Source of the DNA: Gordius sp. MW1
Taxonomy: Eukaryota; Nematomorpha; Gordioida; Gordea; Gordiidae
Reading direction: 5' to 3'
DNA: 64,000 nt
NCBI GenBank assembly: GCA_964036665.1
Contig: OZ038532.1
Location: 4,898,001 to 4,962,000, forward strand
In this document: one piece after another, positions 34,297 to 44,952 of the stretch
How the letters are laid out: every line of letters starts with the position of its first letter
Numbering within the stretch: position 1 is the stretch's first letter
The notes under the pieces: model-generated
What the model saw: the letters and a program-made list of their open reading frames with translations, nothing else
Databases searched by the model: none
Told to the model about the DNA's origin: nothing
Translations under genes and position numbers: made by a program

Positions 34297-34465
34297 ATAA
34301 ACTGTTTATTATGCAAGTTATAATTGTACATATATTATACTTATAAACGATGGATAATTGTGAAAAGAACAGAAAAGTTATCCTTTAAATAATAATGAAT
34401 ATATTGACGTTGCGAGATATAAATAAGGAGAACAATAATGATATATTTCATCACAATGGCGTTAG
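34297..34465 (+). repeat. LTR-like direct repeat, 5' copy (gypsy B)
   Basis: AAACTGTTTATTATGCAAGTTATAATTG at the start matches 38636 onward almost base for base through AATAATGATATAT.TCATCACA. It then jumps directly into a gag zinc-knuckle frame, so LTR end, primer site and capsid coding sequence have been lost. A third, inverted copy of the later part lies at 11690-11866. Confidence 0.6.
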
Positions 34466-35010
34466 ATGTTTTAATTGCGGTGGTCCGCATGTGGTGAGGT
34501 ATTGTACCAGGAGAGGCGGTAGATACTTTAAATAAAGAGATAGAAGTAGAATTAATAGATTTAATTATGGAAATGCTAGTAATGGTAATTTTGGTAATGC
34601 CCCATCAACAAGCAGAAATATTTATGGCACGAGAAGTTGTAAAAGTAATTGCGTACGTGCGGAGGCAGGGATAAGAGATAATTTTAATAGAGGTGACTCT
34701 ACTACGTGCGTGTGTGGCTTGCCATTTGCGCAGGCTAGCTCAGGGGCTGGGGGCGTTGACTATATGTTAGCGTTCCTAGCTCGTATAACTCCACTATAAA
34801 TTATAATTTGACAAGCTACTTTCCCCATTTATTGTTTGGTACACGACTGCCCACGTCGAAAGTGTGGGTGGACGGTGCGGAAATTCATTTTATAATAGAT
34901 TCGGGAGCTTGTGTTTCTTTGATTTCTTTTACCCAGTTTAATAACTTTTAGCCTAATAAAAGATTTCCCGTCCTTTTTTTAATGCCCGCCAGTTAGATGG
35001 TGCGGCGGTG
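34466..35010 (+). pseudogene. Gag nucleocapsid and protease (gypsy B)
   Basis: One knuckle, CFNCGGPHVVRYC, is one residue short of the usual CCHC spacing. After several stops the protease appears as VWVDGAEIHFIIDSGACVSL (active site DSGA) at about 34862-34921. The part between is low complexity (NASNGNFGNA). Capsid sequence is absent. It is less AT-rich than its surroundings. Confidence 0.7.
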
Positions 35011-35439
35011 GAGCTAGTGGGTAAGGCCAGCGTTGAGGTGGCGGCTGGCGGTGGACATTGCCAATTTTTATAACAGCGACTAAGATCGATCCTTTAATAG
35101 GTTGGGATTGGTTGCAGGTGATAGGCCCCCATGTTAGATAGTTTGGTTTGTGTGATGCATTAAAGGTAACTGCCCCTAATTGTTTGTTAGCTCCTAACGA
35201 GGACTCTAGCCCAGGGTGGAAAGCAATGATATATAATAGAAGCTCCCGAGTAGTGCCGAAACTACGACATTTGTTGTGAAACCATGTACGACGCTAAGCG
35301 TCGGGACACCTTCGAGTGTGGCGCCTACGATTGCGGCGTCTACGAGCGCGTTTAATTATTTCGGCGACCTGAGTAGATGGCAATTAGATTTGGAGCGACG
35401 CTTTAGTTTGTGCTGAAGGTCTAGGTTGCTTAAAGGGCT

Positions 35440-36640
35440 ATGAATATGAGGTAAGCCTTAAACGTGGGGCCTGTCCCAAATTTTGTCCAAGTAGGGGCAT
35501 CCCCTTCATATGGCGGGACGAGGTGAACGCGGTTCTGCGGGACTGGACTGACCAGGGGATAGTTACGCCCTCGAATATAGTGAGTGGGCGACACCTTTGG
35601 TGCCAGTTGAGAAGGTTGACGGGTCTCTACGGCTTTGTATTGATTTTAGGGTTACCCTTAATCCGTGGTTGGTGGAAATTAAGTACCCAATTCCGCGGGT
35701 GGAGGAGATTTTAGCGAACCTTAATAATGCGTGTTTCTTTACAAAGCTGGATCTAAGGTCGGCGTATTTGCAAATAAAATTAAGTGCTCGTTAGGCGCGG
35801 TTGATGACGATAATACTCCTTAGGGGTTGTTTGCGTTTAACCGGTTGCCGTTTGGGTTAAGTATTTCGGCGTCCGTCTTTCAGAAGACGATGGCCTCGGT
35901 TTTTCAAGGTTTGAACGGTGTATTCTTTTACCTGGATGATGTGGTGATTGTTGGCACTTCAATTCGCGAGCATGATTTGCGTTTAGAGTCAGTGCTAAAG
36001 CGCATCCAGGAGGGGATTACGTTTAACCAGGAAAAAATGCATGATCGGGGTGACCGAAGTTACATTTTTAGGGCATGTTATTGCAGGTGGGAAGATTCGT
36101 CCTCTGGGTAGTAATGTGGCGCGATTATAAATATTCGAGGCCCGATGAGTAAAAAAAAGGTTTTAGCCTTCATGGGGTCTGTTAACTATTATCGCAAGTT
36201 TATACCACATTGCTCGGAGGTAGCGGCCCCCTTGCACAGATTAACTAGAGATAACGTGAGTTTTGTTTGGTACGATAAGAAACAATTAGCTTTCAAAGTT
36301 GAAAAACTTGTTGGGAAGCGACCCGGTTCTGGTGTGTTTTAATTGTGACCTTCCTGTAGGGTTGGCGGTTGACGCATTGAATAGCGGTATAGGTGGCATG
36401 CTCTTTCATGTTATTAAAGGAATAGAGCAATCGATACTATTTTTTTCGCGTAAATTGACTACGGCAGAGCTTAATTATTCGGTTATAGAAAAAGAGGCTT
36501 TAGCTGTATTGATTGCGTTGAATAAATGTCGTGAATATCTTATTGGCCGTAAATTTAAAATCTTTGTCGATCATAAACCATTGGTTCCTCTTTTTGCGGA
36601 ATGTAATGAATTATATTGCTAAACCCTAGGTAACAAAAAT
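35440..36640 (+). pseudogene. pol: Reverse transcriptase and RNase H (gypsy B)
   Basis: The pieces in order are LVPVEKVDGSLRLCIDFRVT, YPIPRVEEILANLNNACFFT, KLDLRSAYLQIKLS, FNRLPFGLSISASVFQK, the catalytic YLDDVVIVG at about 35929-35955, MGSVNYYRKFIPHCSEVAAP, and RNase H (LAVDALNSGIGGMLFHV, SRKLTTAELNYSVIEKEALA, FKIFVDHKPLVPLF). About five frame changes interrupt it. The sequence is clearly different from elements A, C, D and E, so it represents another gypsy lineage. Confidence 0.85.
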
Positions 36641-36799
36641 GGTTATTGTTTTTAGGTAATTTTGACGTAACGTCAGAGTATAAAAAGGGCGCAACGAATT
36701 ATGTACGAGACACATTATCGCGCTTAGGTGAGAGCTATGAAGCGGTACCTAAGGAGGAACTGGATGGTGAAAATTATTTGATTAATGCGTAACTCAAGC

Positions 36800-37796
36800 C
36801 TGTCCGTCAGTCAACCTAAAGAAGGAGGTTGACAAAGACGACGAGTTGCATGGAGTTGTGGAATACTTGAACGGTCAGGCGGCAATCGAGGAGGTTGCTA
36901 AGTGTTATCGTGGCGTAGTAAATGAGCTCAATCTGCGATGCAAGCGCATAGTGATTCCACGGGCGTTGCGATGGCAAGTGTTGGAATTCTTGCATGCTGG
37001 ACATAGCGGCGCAGCTAAAATGAAAGGGCGCGTAATAGGCAACGATATTTACATATATGGGCGTAAGTGCACACTGCCTGTTGTAAAAATGCGAATATGC
37101 CCAAGCATGAGAGACAAGCTAGGTGGCCGCGGGCTCGAAACGTTTGGGACCGGGTACATCTCGACTTTTTTGATTTCAATTCGAAACAATACCTTTTATT
37201 GGTGGACGCGACTTCGAATTGGGTTGAATTTCAACGCGTCACGAAGCTGTCCACAGGGGTCGTTATCGATTTTTTAAAGAATTTAATGGGCGCTTACGGT
37301 ATCCCAATGTGTATAGTGCCCGATAACGGTACCGCCTTTACCAGCGCAGAGTTAAGGCTTTTGCAGTAAATGGGGTATACTGCATTTATTAACACATCCA
37401 TATCACCCCAGTTCTAACGGGTTGGCGGAGCGACATGTTGCGATCGTTAAAAACTGGTTGAAAAATGAGAAGGTAGAGAAAGACGGCATTTGGATGCACA
37501 GGTTATTACATAATGCGTCCAATCACTCTCCGTGTCGCGCTCCTGTTGGCCAATTATTTTTTAATAGATTACCTCGCGTACCGATCGATGTGTGGGTGGA
37601 CGCTGGGTTAACAACTGGCGAGTCCACTACCAGTCGGTATGAGATTGGTAACGCGGTTTGGGCTCGTGTTTACGGTGGAACCGAGAGGAAGCTGTGGTAA
37701 AGTCCCACGTGGGCTCAAAAGCTTACGAAGTTGAGTTTACTGGCTCCAATAACCGCACGGTTAGGCACGAGGAGCAGTTACGGTTATGTCAATAAG
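36800..37796 (+). pseudogene. pol: Integrase (gypsy B)
   Basis: The zinc-binding region has LHAGHSGAAKMKGRV, with a following CPSMRDKLG-type frame shift. The core has VWDRVHLDFFDFNSKQYLLL (first Asp) and GIPMCIVPDNGTAFTSAE (second Asp), and after a stop at about 37368 the frame resumes at LAERHVAIVKNWLKN (Glu). A C-terminal part follows (GNAVWARVYGGTERK, then KAYEVEFTGSNNRTVRHEEQ in another frame). Several lesions make it non-functional. Confidence 0.8.
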
Positions 37797-37849
37797 ATAT
37801 CTTTAGCTATATATTATTTTGCATTAGATGGATATTGTAGCATCATAAT

Positions 37850-38460
37850 GCCGGTTTAGGGTGGTGGTGGAGGTTATCGATCCGCTGTAGGCCCCAACCA
37901 ATTTGAATGTATGATTCGTGATGGGCCAAGACGGTATCCCGCATATCGTCAGCCTCCGCTAGCTGAGTTATTCCCTGGGCGGAGTCACGCAGCCCGGGAA
38001 TAGAATGCAAGGTGGTAGAGTGAGTGAAGGAGGGTACGCTGGGGGAAGAGGCTCCCCGGCAGCAGGGATTTAGAGGAATCCCAGGGAAGTCCTTCCGACG
38101 GTGCGCCCGGTCCGAAGAGGCACGGAGATTGCCCCGACGGCGGCGAGCGGAGGGCGACGCAGGGTAAGCCGAAGGTGGTGTCGTGGGTGCCAACGTCGGC
38201 ATCGAAGGCCAGCGTGTGGGGGTACACCTGCGAAACCGCTGGAGGTACCTAGTGTTACAATGGTCGAGGCTGTGAACGCCGGTTTAAATGAGGTTGCAGT
38301 CGATGTAGCGATGCACCTCGATCAAGCCGAGGTTGTCAACACGGACACGGTATTGGCGCCGATGGCGTCACGTTGCAAGAATACGACCAGGCGGTGAGGG
38401 AGGCGGCGCGAGGGAGTAGCGAGACACAAATAATGGGTAGCAATTTAGGACCCAACGACG
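37850..38460 (+). other. GC-rich segment at the end of gypsy B
   Basis: This stretch is far richer in G and C than the surroundings and is open in several frames on both strands. One plus-strand frame gives VEAVNAGLNEVAVDVAMHLD; a minus frame gives QLAEADDMRDTVLAHHES. I recognise neither. It lies between the integrase and the 3' LTR-like repeat, so it may be a degraded extra ORF of element B or captured DNA. There is no evidence for a specific function. Confidence 0.4.
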
Positions 38461-38635
38461 TCTATCGGGGAGGCCGTTCCCTTACATTCTACGCCGCGCT
38501 ACATTACTTGACTCCCCGATCCCGTCTTTTTGGGGTCTTTCTTAATGGGGATGGTGTGGTATTCCTTCCTACACGCCACCTGGCCTATTTCATTTTCTCT
38601 TTTTTATGTCTATTTTACTCTCGTTTTTTTAATAC

Positions 38636-38925
38636 GTATAACAAACTGTTGATTATGCAAGTTATAATTGTACATATATTATACTTACAAATGATGAATA
38701 ATTGTGAAAAGAACATAAAAGTTATCAATTAAATAAAAATGAATATATTGCCGTTGCGAGATATTTAAATAGGGAGAACAATAATGATATATCTCATCAC
38801 AGATGGCGTTGTATCGAGGCCATGTAAACGGGAACAATATCCCCATAAAATATTTCAAATAACGAGGGGGTTGGGCACAAATAGTTCAAAGAGATAACCG
38901 CGAGTACCAATCACATATGTTAATA
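38636..38925 (+). repeat. LTR-like direct repeat, 3' copy (gypsy B)
   Basis: This starts CAAACTGTTGATTATGCAAG and matches 34297-34455, then continues through GATGGCGTTGTATCGAGGCC and CAAATAGTTCAAAGAGATAA, which are missing from the 5' copy but present in the inverted copy at 11690-11866. A TGT start is plausible at about 38641. The 3' limit is not certain. Confidence 0.6.
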
Positions 38926-38929
38926 AAAA

Positions 38930-39750
38930 ATTGCATCCAAATCTTTTCCGCCGTCCCCTAGAATTTTTTTTATTTATTTGTAATTTTTATCTATAACTGT
39001 CTGAGGTTTTTTTAATTAATATGCACCAAATTTAAGAAGATAGCACCAATACTGTTAAAATATGACAAAAATCATAAAATTACTAAAAAAACACCCTGGC
39101 ATAATTAAAGCCCTGAACGTTCATAACCCAAAAATTGGCTCCCAAATGGCTAAAATTTTTAGGGATAATGATTTCACTATATGAACTAACCCTCGCCAAA
39201 AATTATATAAACCTGAGGTGGTCAGTGAAAAACATTCTGATTTGTCATGGAATAGCCCTATATAATTTAACAAAACAAAGCAAAACGCTTTACAGCAATG
39301 CAAATTACCAAAATATTGATTTTATGAGTTAAAATATATTTAAATTTAAGTTTTTAATATAAGCACCTTGCAGTTACGTCTTTGTATGCAATGCAATATA
39401 TCAATCAATCTTGCTTAGTTTTTTAGGTCAAAATAATGAACACAAATTAATTATGTAGCAATTGTTCTGGTTAAAGCACAAACTAGCTCTTTATAAGTTG
39501 TATAACAAACCACCTAAATGATTACCCAATATTTAGGATACACTGCATAGCTGTGCCACACTTTAATTTTATGTTTTTATAATGGGTTAATTAATAACAA
39601 TGTATTTCTATTTTGTTGTTCCAAACCAAAGTACACATTAAATTAAAATTTTAAATAACTTATTAATAATAAACACAACCAATACTGTAATATATAAGCT
39701 TTTACATACTTAAAAATGCCATGATAAAAGTTTTGTTTTATAAATGCTAG
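38930..39750. other. Unique AT-rich interval
   Basis: No repeat partner was noticed in the window. A 65-codon plus frame at 39135-39332 has no recognisable motif. It may be downstream flank of the minus-strand gene that ends at 39752. Confidence 0.4.
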
Positions 39751-39751
39751 T

Positions 39752-40190
39752 TTACTTTTCTTCATCAATCCAAGAGGTATCATTGGGTTTGGGTGAAACA
39801 TTATATTTGGAAGCTGCTGAATATTGTGGTAATTGCTTGTGGGCATACTTGTGATTTGCCAAATATTCTGGAGATAAACTGTATCTTATAATACTCCTAT
39901 GGGTGATTGTGCTAATATTAAATAAACAACATTAATTTTTGTAAATATGTAATTTTGTTAAAGGTTTTTTGAATTTTTAATTTTTTAACCTACTTCACAT
40001 TGTTTTTACGATTTTGAGGAATAGTTTCTGATGTGCCTGCTTTTGCTTCAATGCCAGAATTAACTTTATCAGACTTTGAATATTTTCGTTTGGACTTCTG
40101 ATTTTCCAATAGTGACGCTAACTGAGCCTTTCTGATAGCCTTTTCCTCTTTCCATAAAATCCCATCATGAACTTCCTTACCATATTATAG
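39752..40190 (-). CDS. Unknown host-like gene, last two exons
   Basis: Exon A (about 40190-39994) encodes a lysine-rich segment: EVHDGILWKEEKAIRKAQLA, SLLENQKSKRKYSKSDKVNS and SETIPQNRKNNV. A GT-AG intron of 82 nt (39993 GTAGGT to 39912 TTAG) is phase 2 and joins exactly to exon B (39911-39752): RSIIRYSLSPEYLANHKYAH, QLPQYSAASKYNVSPKPNDT, SWIDEEK-stop. The exact splice and the absence of TE motifs support a real cellular gene. The 5' exon boundary and upstream exons are not resolved. Exon A is rich in charged residues and probably helical. I do not recognise the family. Confidence 0.6.
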
Positions 40191-40702
40191 ATAGTAAATT
40201 TTTTAAAAACAAGAACAAAAGCTAAGAAGATAGGTGTATGCAACAAATTTATAACTATACCTGTAAAATTTTGTACTTGAATTTAATTTGAATAAAAACA
40301 CAAGTTTTACTATAAACTGAGAATTTTATATAAATTTTTATAACATAATTAAGGCTAATTCATGCAAATCATAGTACAACTTAAAAATAAAGTATAATTT
40401 TGCCACAGAAAATTATCATACAACAATACTTAAATTTACTTAACAAAAAATTTATAATAATATATAATGGATAGAAGAAACTTAAGAACGTATAAAATTT
40501 TACTTTGGGCAAAATGATATTGTTCCTGGGTCTAAGATGAGGCATAAATATTTAAACAAGACTGATTAAATAATAAGAGCCAAATTGAAATAAACGAATG
40601 GCAAATACTAAATATCTTTGCAAGCAAATGTTCCAGCGCGGCCACTGTTACACGAGGCTACTTTTAATATTTGCGATTTGAAAATTGCTATTTCTTATTC
40701 AG

Positions 40703-41118
40703 TCCAAAACGAAGTGATGTTTACGCTTCTGTTCAAAATAACGACCGTTCATAATACTGACAACCAATCAAATTCATAGACTCATTAGGTGTTTCAACCA
40801 ACTATCCGAGAATACTGCCTACAGTTTTAGTTAGGCAAGAACAGCCACAAAGTATTATTGCTGAATTTGTTCTAATCTTTTTTTAGATCAGCAGATTGCT
40901 AGTCATAATACACTAAGAAGCCAGTCATTAGGTGTTTCAACCAACTATCCGAGAATATTGCCTAGAGTTTTAGTTAGGCAAGAACAGCCACAAAGTATTG
41001 TATTGTTTAATTTTTGTATTTTTTTCAGCAAAGTGTGGCCACTCCTAATACACAAATAAGCCATTTTATACCTACTGATAATCCACAAATTATGGATGTT
41101 ACCAAAAAATGGACAGAG
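40703..41118 (+). CDS. Unknown host-like gene, four small exons, tiny introns
   Basis: Inferred exons are 40703-40746, 40780-40851, 40887-40999 and 41029-41118. The GT-AG introns of 33, 35 and 29 nt each end in a pyrimidine-rich AG, and all junctions keep one frame. The product includes KRSDVYASVQNND, SLGVSTNYPRILPTVLVRQE, QQIASHNTLRSQ, a second SLGVSTNYPRILPRVLVRQE, then SVATPNTQISHFIPTDNPQI and MDVTKKWTE. Exons 2 and 3 share a 75-bp duplication (40782-40856 and 40925-40999, two mismatches seen). It is divergent from the gene at 39752-40190. Start, end and function are unknown. The first intron has a weak donor (GTTCAT). Confidence 0.5.
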
Positions 41119-41139
41119 GTATTTTTTGATATTTATACT

Positions 41140-42086
41140 ACCTAGTTTTTTATTTATTTCATTATCTTCACAAAATATGTATTTATATCTAAGATTCAAC
41201 TAATTTATATTTATTAACCTAGTGGCTTCCCCAGATCTTAGGCCCCAAAAAGGAGGATTAATCTTGTATTACTCCTCATACCTATATATGACAAGTCAAA
41301 AGAGGCCCAACAAATCTTATTACAAATGTTTTACTGCCTCTTGCCCTTCAACAGCTTCAGAGTCTATGGCATATTATTAATTTATTATAAATTTGTTTAG
41401 TGTTTCTTATTTCTTGAAATTAAGTTTGGTAAAAAATAAAATTTTTCACATTCTTAAAAAGTTATTGATAGTTACCAGATTTTCACAACCAGCTATAACA
41501 TTTTCTAATTAGATCTTTTTAAAACAAGAACAAGATTTTAAAGCATTTTTTTCTAGGCTCTTTTGTAAGCCTTAAATGTAAAAATTGGGGTAAGAGTTTC
41601 ATCCATCAATCATCTTATATATCAATATAACAGTACATCAATAAGTAAACATTAGTTGAGGTGGATAAAAATAAAATAGATATAGTTAGTGATTCAGGTA
41701 TAAATAAATTTGCTTTAAAATAATAGCAAAAACTAAATACAAAAGCTTATCTCATCACATGCACATTGATACTAATCATATTTAGTAATGATCCCTTTAC
41801 AATCTTTAAGGATCTAATTAAGTTATATAGCATCATAAATTGTATGTATGATTTCTATTTAATCTAACGGCAAAAGAGATTGCCCTCTTAAAATTTATAT
41901 GTTTTCTATTAAAGTACAAAAAAAACTTTAGCAAATCTCTTATATGTTTAAGCTGAGATTATCCTCTCAAATATCAATTATCATTCTAAATATTCCATTA
42001 ATCAACTTGTAAACAAGAATCTGAGGCATGAGATAGCACTCGGATGATATCCTTTATATAATAAATTTATTATATATTGCTTAATT
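41140..42086. other. AT-rich interval, possible intron/flank of host gene
   Basis: No further exon of the plus-strand gene could be assigned with confidence. The last part (about 42050-42086) is AT-rich satellite-like sequence resembling the array at 45657-46130, into which the RTE element inserted. Confidence 0.4.
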
Positions 42087-42176
42087 ATACACCACCCCCC
42101 CCCTTGCAAATCCGCTCTCCTACGTCCTCGTCGTGCAGGGGGGTAACAGATTATATCTGGCTAAAGGAGAAGCGGT

Positions 42177-42235
42177 CCGTGTCACTTAGAAAGACAAAAA
42201 AAAAAAAAAAAAAAAAAAAGTTTAAAGTGACACGG
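42177..42235. other. 11-bp inverted repeat around an A24 run
   Basis: CCGTGTCACTT (42177-42187) and AAGTGACACGG (42225-42235) are perfect complements flanking a run of about 24 A. It lies in the RTE leader. It could be a small insertion or a hairpin in the RNA. Confidence 0.6.
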
Positions 42236-42440
42236 CTCATACCTTTCTATATGTGGATTCGTTTATATGGAAAGGTTTCAAAAGAATGGTCCTTTAGAAC
42301 TAACCTCTAAGGAAAACGACTCAAACCCCTGTGATCTGGGGTCAGAATAGGATCTTCGCTCCTCGCGAATCGTACAAACCGACGAAGAGGTTGGCGCCAG
42401 GAAGGGCATCCGGCTGTAAAACCTGCTCCAATCTCCCCCT

Positions 42441-43700
42441 ATGAATACAAAGGCGAATGGGCGGGGTACAGCCCTAAGTACCCCGTGGGTTAACTCATCG
42501 ACCTACGTCAAAAAGAAAGATGAGGATCCTGGCCAAATCGTTTTGGGAACTCCGCAAGGATTCCCTCCTAATGATGGTCATCGACCTGAAAATATTCGAG
42601 GAGGCCGGTCTAAAGGCTACACCCTAAGGGTTGCAACCTGGAACATAGGGAGCATGACGGGAAGAGCGGGCGAGGTAGTGGAAGCACTCAATCGGAGAAG
42701 GATAGATATATGCTGCATACAGGAGACAAGGTGGAAAGGAGAGGGTGCTAGGATGATGGGAGCCATTGGTGCGCGGTATAAATTCTACTGGCAAGGGCAC
42801 AAGGATGGAAAAGCTGGTATAGGAATACTTGTCACTGAGAAATGGGTGGACAAAGTTATCGATGTCAAGCGATGGAATGACCGGATTATAGTTATAAAGA
42901 TGGCGATGGGAGAAAGGCTATTCAACGTTATATCGGAAGTAGGAAGAAGCGATGAAGAAAAAGACATTATCTGGGATCGTCTGATGGAAATTACTTCCCA
43001 CCTTCAAGAATCTATTATTTTAGGCGGGGATCTAAACGGACATGTTGGCGCGAATATCGATGGTTATGAAGGTGTCCATGGTGGTCACAGCTACGGAACC
43101 AGGAACACGGAGGGGGAACGCATTCTGGATTTTGGGGACGCTATTCAGATGGTTATATGCAATACTTTCTTCAAGAAAGAAGACAGGAAGCTTATAACCT
43201 ATGAATCGGGCACCCTCAAAAGTACTGTCGATTATATGATGGTCAAAAAATCGGACAGATGTATGGTGAAAAACGTCAAGGTTGTCCCTGGGGAAGAATG
43301 CGTGACACAACACCGTCTTATTGTTGGGGATCTCGTAATGAAGGGGCTTATAAATCCAAAGAAACGCTATATCCCGAAACTCAAGGTGTGGTGTTTGAAG
43401 GATGATACTCAAAAGAGGGATTTTGCCGAAGCACTTGATGGAACCTCAGTGGAGATGGCGAAGAACGTAAACGACAAATGGACGGCTATGAAGAATTCTT
43501 GGCTTGACACAACATCGCGCGTTTGTGGTTGGACAAAGGGGCCCCCAAGACATAAGGAAAGTGGTGGAACTCTGAGGCGGCTAAAGCTATCGAAGATAAA
43601 AGGCGTTGCTATAAAGTCTGGCATGAATCTCAACAAAGGTGCGATAAGGTTATGTATCAAGAAGCTAAAAGAATTGCAAGAAGGACCGTCGCCAGAATAA
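42441..43700 (+). CDS. RTE endonuclease (apurinic-type) domain
   Basis: The frame opens at ATG 42441. The endonuclease/exonuclease/phosphatase fold is shown by LRVATWNIGSMTGR, CCIQETRWKG (catalytic Glu), GIGILVTEKW, IILGGDLNGHVG (Asp and Asn), STVDYMM and VTQHRLIVGDL (final His region). The enzyme nicks target DNA to prime reverse transcription. After about residue 370 (KGPPRHKE, near 43555) the frame shifts. The true continuation KWWNSEAAKAIEDKRRCYKV to FRVAKKW is in another frame and ends at a TGA at 43782, so residues from there to 43700 are shadow sequence. Confidence 0.88.
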   Translation: MNTKANGRGTALSTPWVNSSTYVKKKDEDPGQIVLGTPQGFPPNDGHRPENIRGGRSKGYTLRVATWNIGSMTGRAGEVVEALNRRRIDICCIQETRWKGEGARMMGAIGARYKFYWQGHKDGKAGIGILVTEKWVDKVIDVKRWNDRIIVIKMAMGERLFNVISEVGRSDEEKDIIWDRLMEITSHLQESIILGGDLNGHVGANIDGYEGVHGGHSYGTRNTEGERILDFGDAIQMVICNTFFKKEDRKLITYESGTLKSTVDYMMVKKSDRCMVKNVKVVPGEECVTQHRLIVGDLVMKGLINPKKRYIPKLKVWCLKDDTQKRDFAEALDGTSVEMAKNVNDKWTAMKNSWLDTTSRVCGWTKGPPRHKESGGTLRRLKLSKIKGVAIKSGMNLNKGAIRLCIKKLKELQEGPSPE

Positions 43701-43779
43701 AGGAAACAAAAAGATGCGAGTTTGCTCTACGCCTTGACTCAGAGGAAGGGAAGAAAAACATGTTTCGTGTAGCCAAAAA

Positions 43780-44952
43780 ATGGTGAAAGAACGACTCGAT
43801 GTTGTGGCGACTAAATGCGTTAAAACGCCGACGGGTAACATCATCTCCCATGGCGATGGAATCAAAAAAGTTTGGAAAGACTATATGAAACGACTCTTAA
43901 ACGAAGAGAATACCTGGGACAATGACGTTGTTTGTGATAAAGTGGAGGGACCCTGCTGCTGGATTGGGACTGACGAAATTCAGCGTGCCATAAAGAAAAC
44001 GAAACAAGGTAAAGCGGCAGGCCCAACAGGAATAGTGGCGGAGATGGTAAAAACTTCTGGTCATTTGGGAGTCGTTTGGCTTACACAGCTGTGTAATGCC
44101 ATAATTCAGGAAGGGACTATACCTAGCGATTGGAAAAAGAGCGTTCTTCTACCAATCTACAAAGGAAAAGGCGACCCACTTGACTGCGCATCATATCGGG
44201 CTATTAAGCTACTCGACCAAACTATGAAAGTTATAGAGAGGGTGCTCGAGAAAAGAATCCGGGAACAAACGAACATCGACGCTATCCAGTTCGGATTTAA
44301 ACCAGGAAAAGGGACCACCGATGCCATCTTTATAGTACGACAGATGCAAGAAAAACACCAAGCAAAAGGGAAAAGACTATACTACGCCTTCGTAGACCTA
44401 GAGAAAGCGTTCGATCGGGTGCCGCGGGAAGTTGTAAAATGGGCTCTTAGGAAAACAGGTGTGGAAGAATGGTTGGTTACGGCTGTGATAGTTATGTATG
44501 ACGAATCTCAAACAGCAGTGAGGACCCACGATGGCGATAGCGAAAGCTTTGAAGTGAAGGTTGGGCTACACCAAGGTTCCGTTTTAAGCCCCCTACTTTT
44601 CATACTCGTAATGGAGGTGGTGACAAAAGAACTGCGAGATGGACTCCCATGGGAACTTTTATACGCCGATGATCTCTTGATAATGGCTGAGAGTGAGGCT
44701 GATCTCTTTACAAAGATACAAAAATGGAAAAACGGAATGGAGAATAAGGGCTTAAAAGTTAACATGGGAAAAACAAAGGTGATGTTTGGCGGGAAAGGTA
44801 CGAAGAGCGCCGAGACAACTTGCGCCTGGCCCTGTAGCGTATGTCACAAAGGAGTCGCTAGCAACTCTATACAATGTACAAAATGCCTAGGATGGGTTCA
44901 CAAAAATGGGCGGTGTGAAAGGAAGTCTTTTATTGGCAAGCCGTACTTTTAG
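43780..44952 (+). CDS. RTE reverse transcriptase plus zinc finger
   Basis: RT motifs in order: KKTKQGKAAGPTGIVAEM, WKKSVLLPIYKGKGDPLDCA, YRAIKLLDQTMKVIERVL, FGFKPGKGTTDAIF, YYAFVDLEKAFDRVPREVVK, HQGSVLSPLLFILVMEVV and the catalytic LLYADDLLIMAES, then GLKVNMGKTKVM. Directly after the thumb region is a Cys/His cluster CAWPCSVCHKGVASNSIQCT, CLGWVHKNGRCER, which resembles a PHD/RING-like finger. The frame shifts at about 44940, where the C-terminal part begins in another frame. The real start is upstream, in fusion with the endonuclease. RYRPI-type RT motif is AIKLL here, a likely mutation. Confidence 0.9.
   Translation: MVKERLDVVATKCVKTPTGNIISHGDGIKKVWKDYMKRLLNEENTWDNDVVCDKVEGPCCWIGTDEIQRAIKKTKQGKAAGPTGIVAEMVKTSGHLGVVWLTQLCNAIIQEGTIPSDWKKSVLLPIYKGKGDPLDCASYRAIKLLDQTMKVIERVLEKRIREQTNIDAIQFGFKPGKGTTDAIFIVRQMQEKHQAKGKRLYYAFVDLEKAFDRVPREVVKWALRKTGVEEWLVTAVIVMYDESQTAVRTHDGDSESFEVKVGLHQGSVLSPLLFILVMEVVTKELRDGLPWELLYADDLLIMAESEADLFTKIQKWKNGMENKGLKVNMGKTKVMFGGKGTKSAETTCAWPCSVCHKGVASNSIQCTKCLGWVHKNGRCERKSFIGKPYF

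Noticed and set aside
37843-38227. Minus-strand frames in the GC-rich island
   Set aside because: High GC removes stop codons in all frames; overlapping plus frames are equally long and no family was recognised.
43409-43660. Minus-strand open frames across the RTE endonuclease (also 42785-42967, 43032-43412, 44508-44765, 45190-45588)
   Set aside because: They are antisense shadows of the well-supported plus-strand LINE frames and carry no motif of their own.
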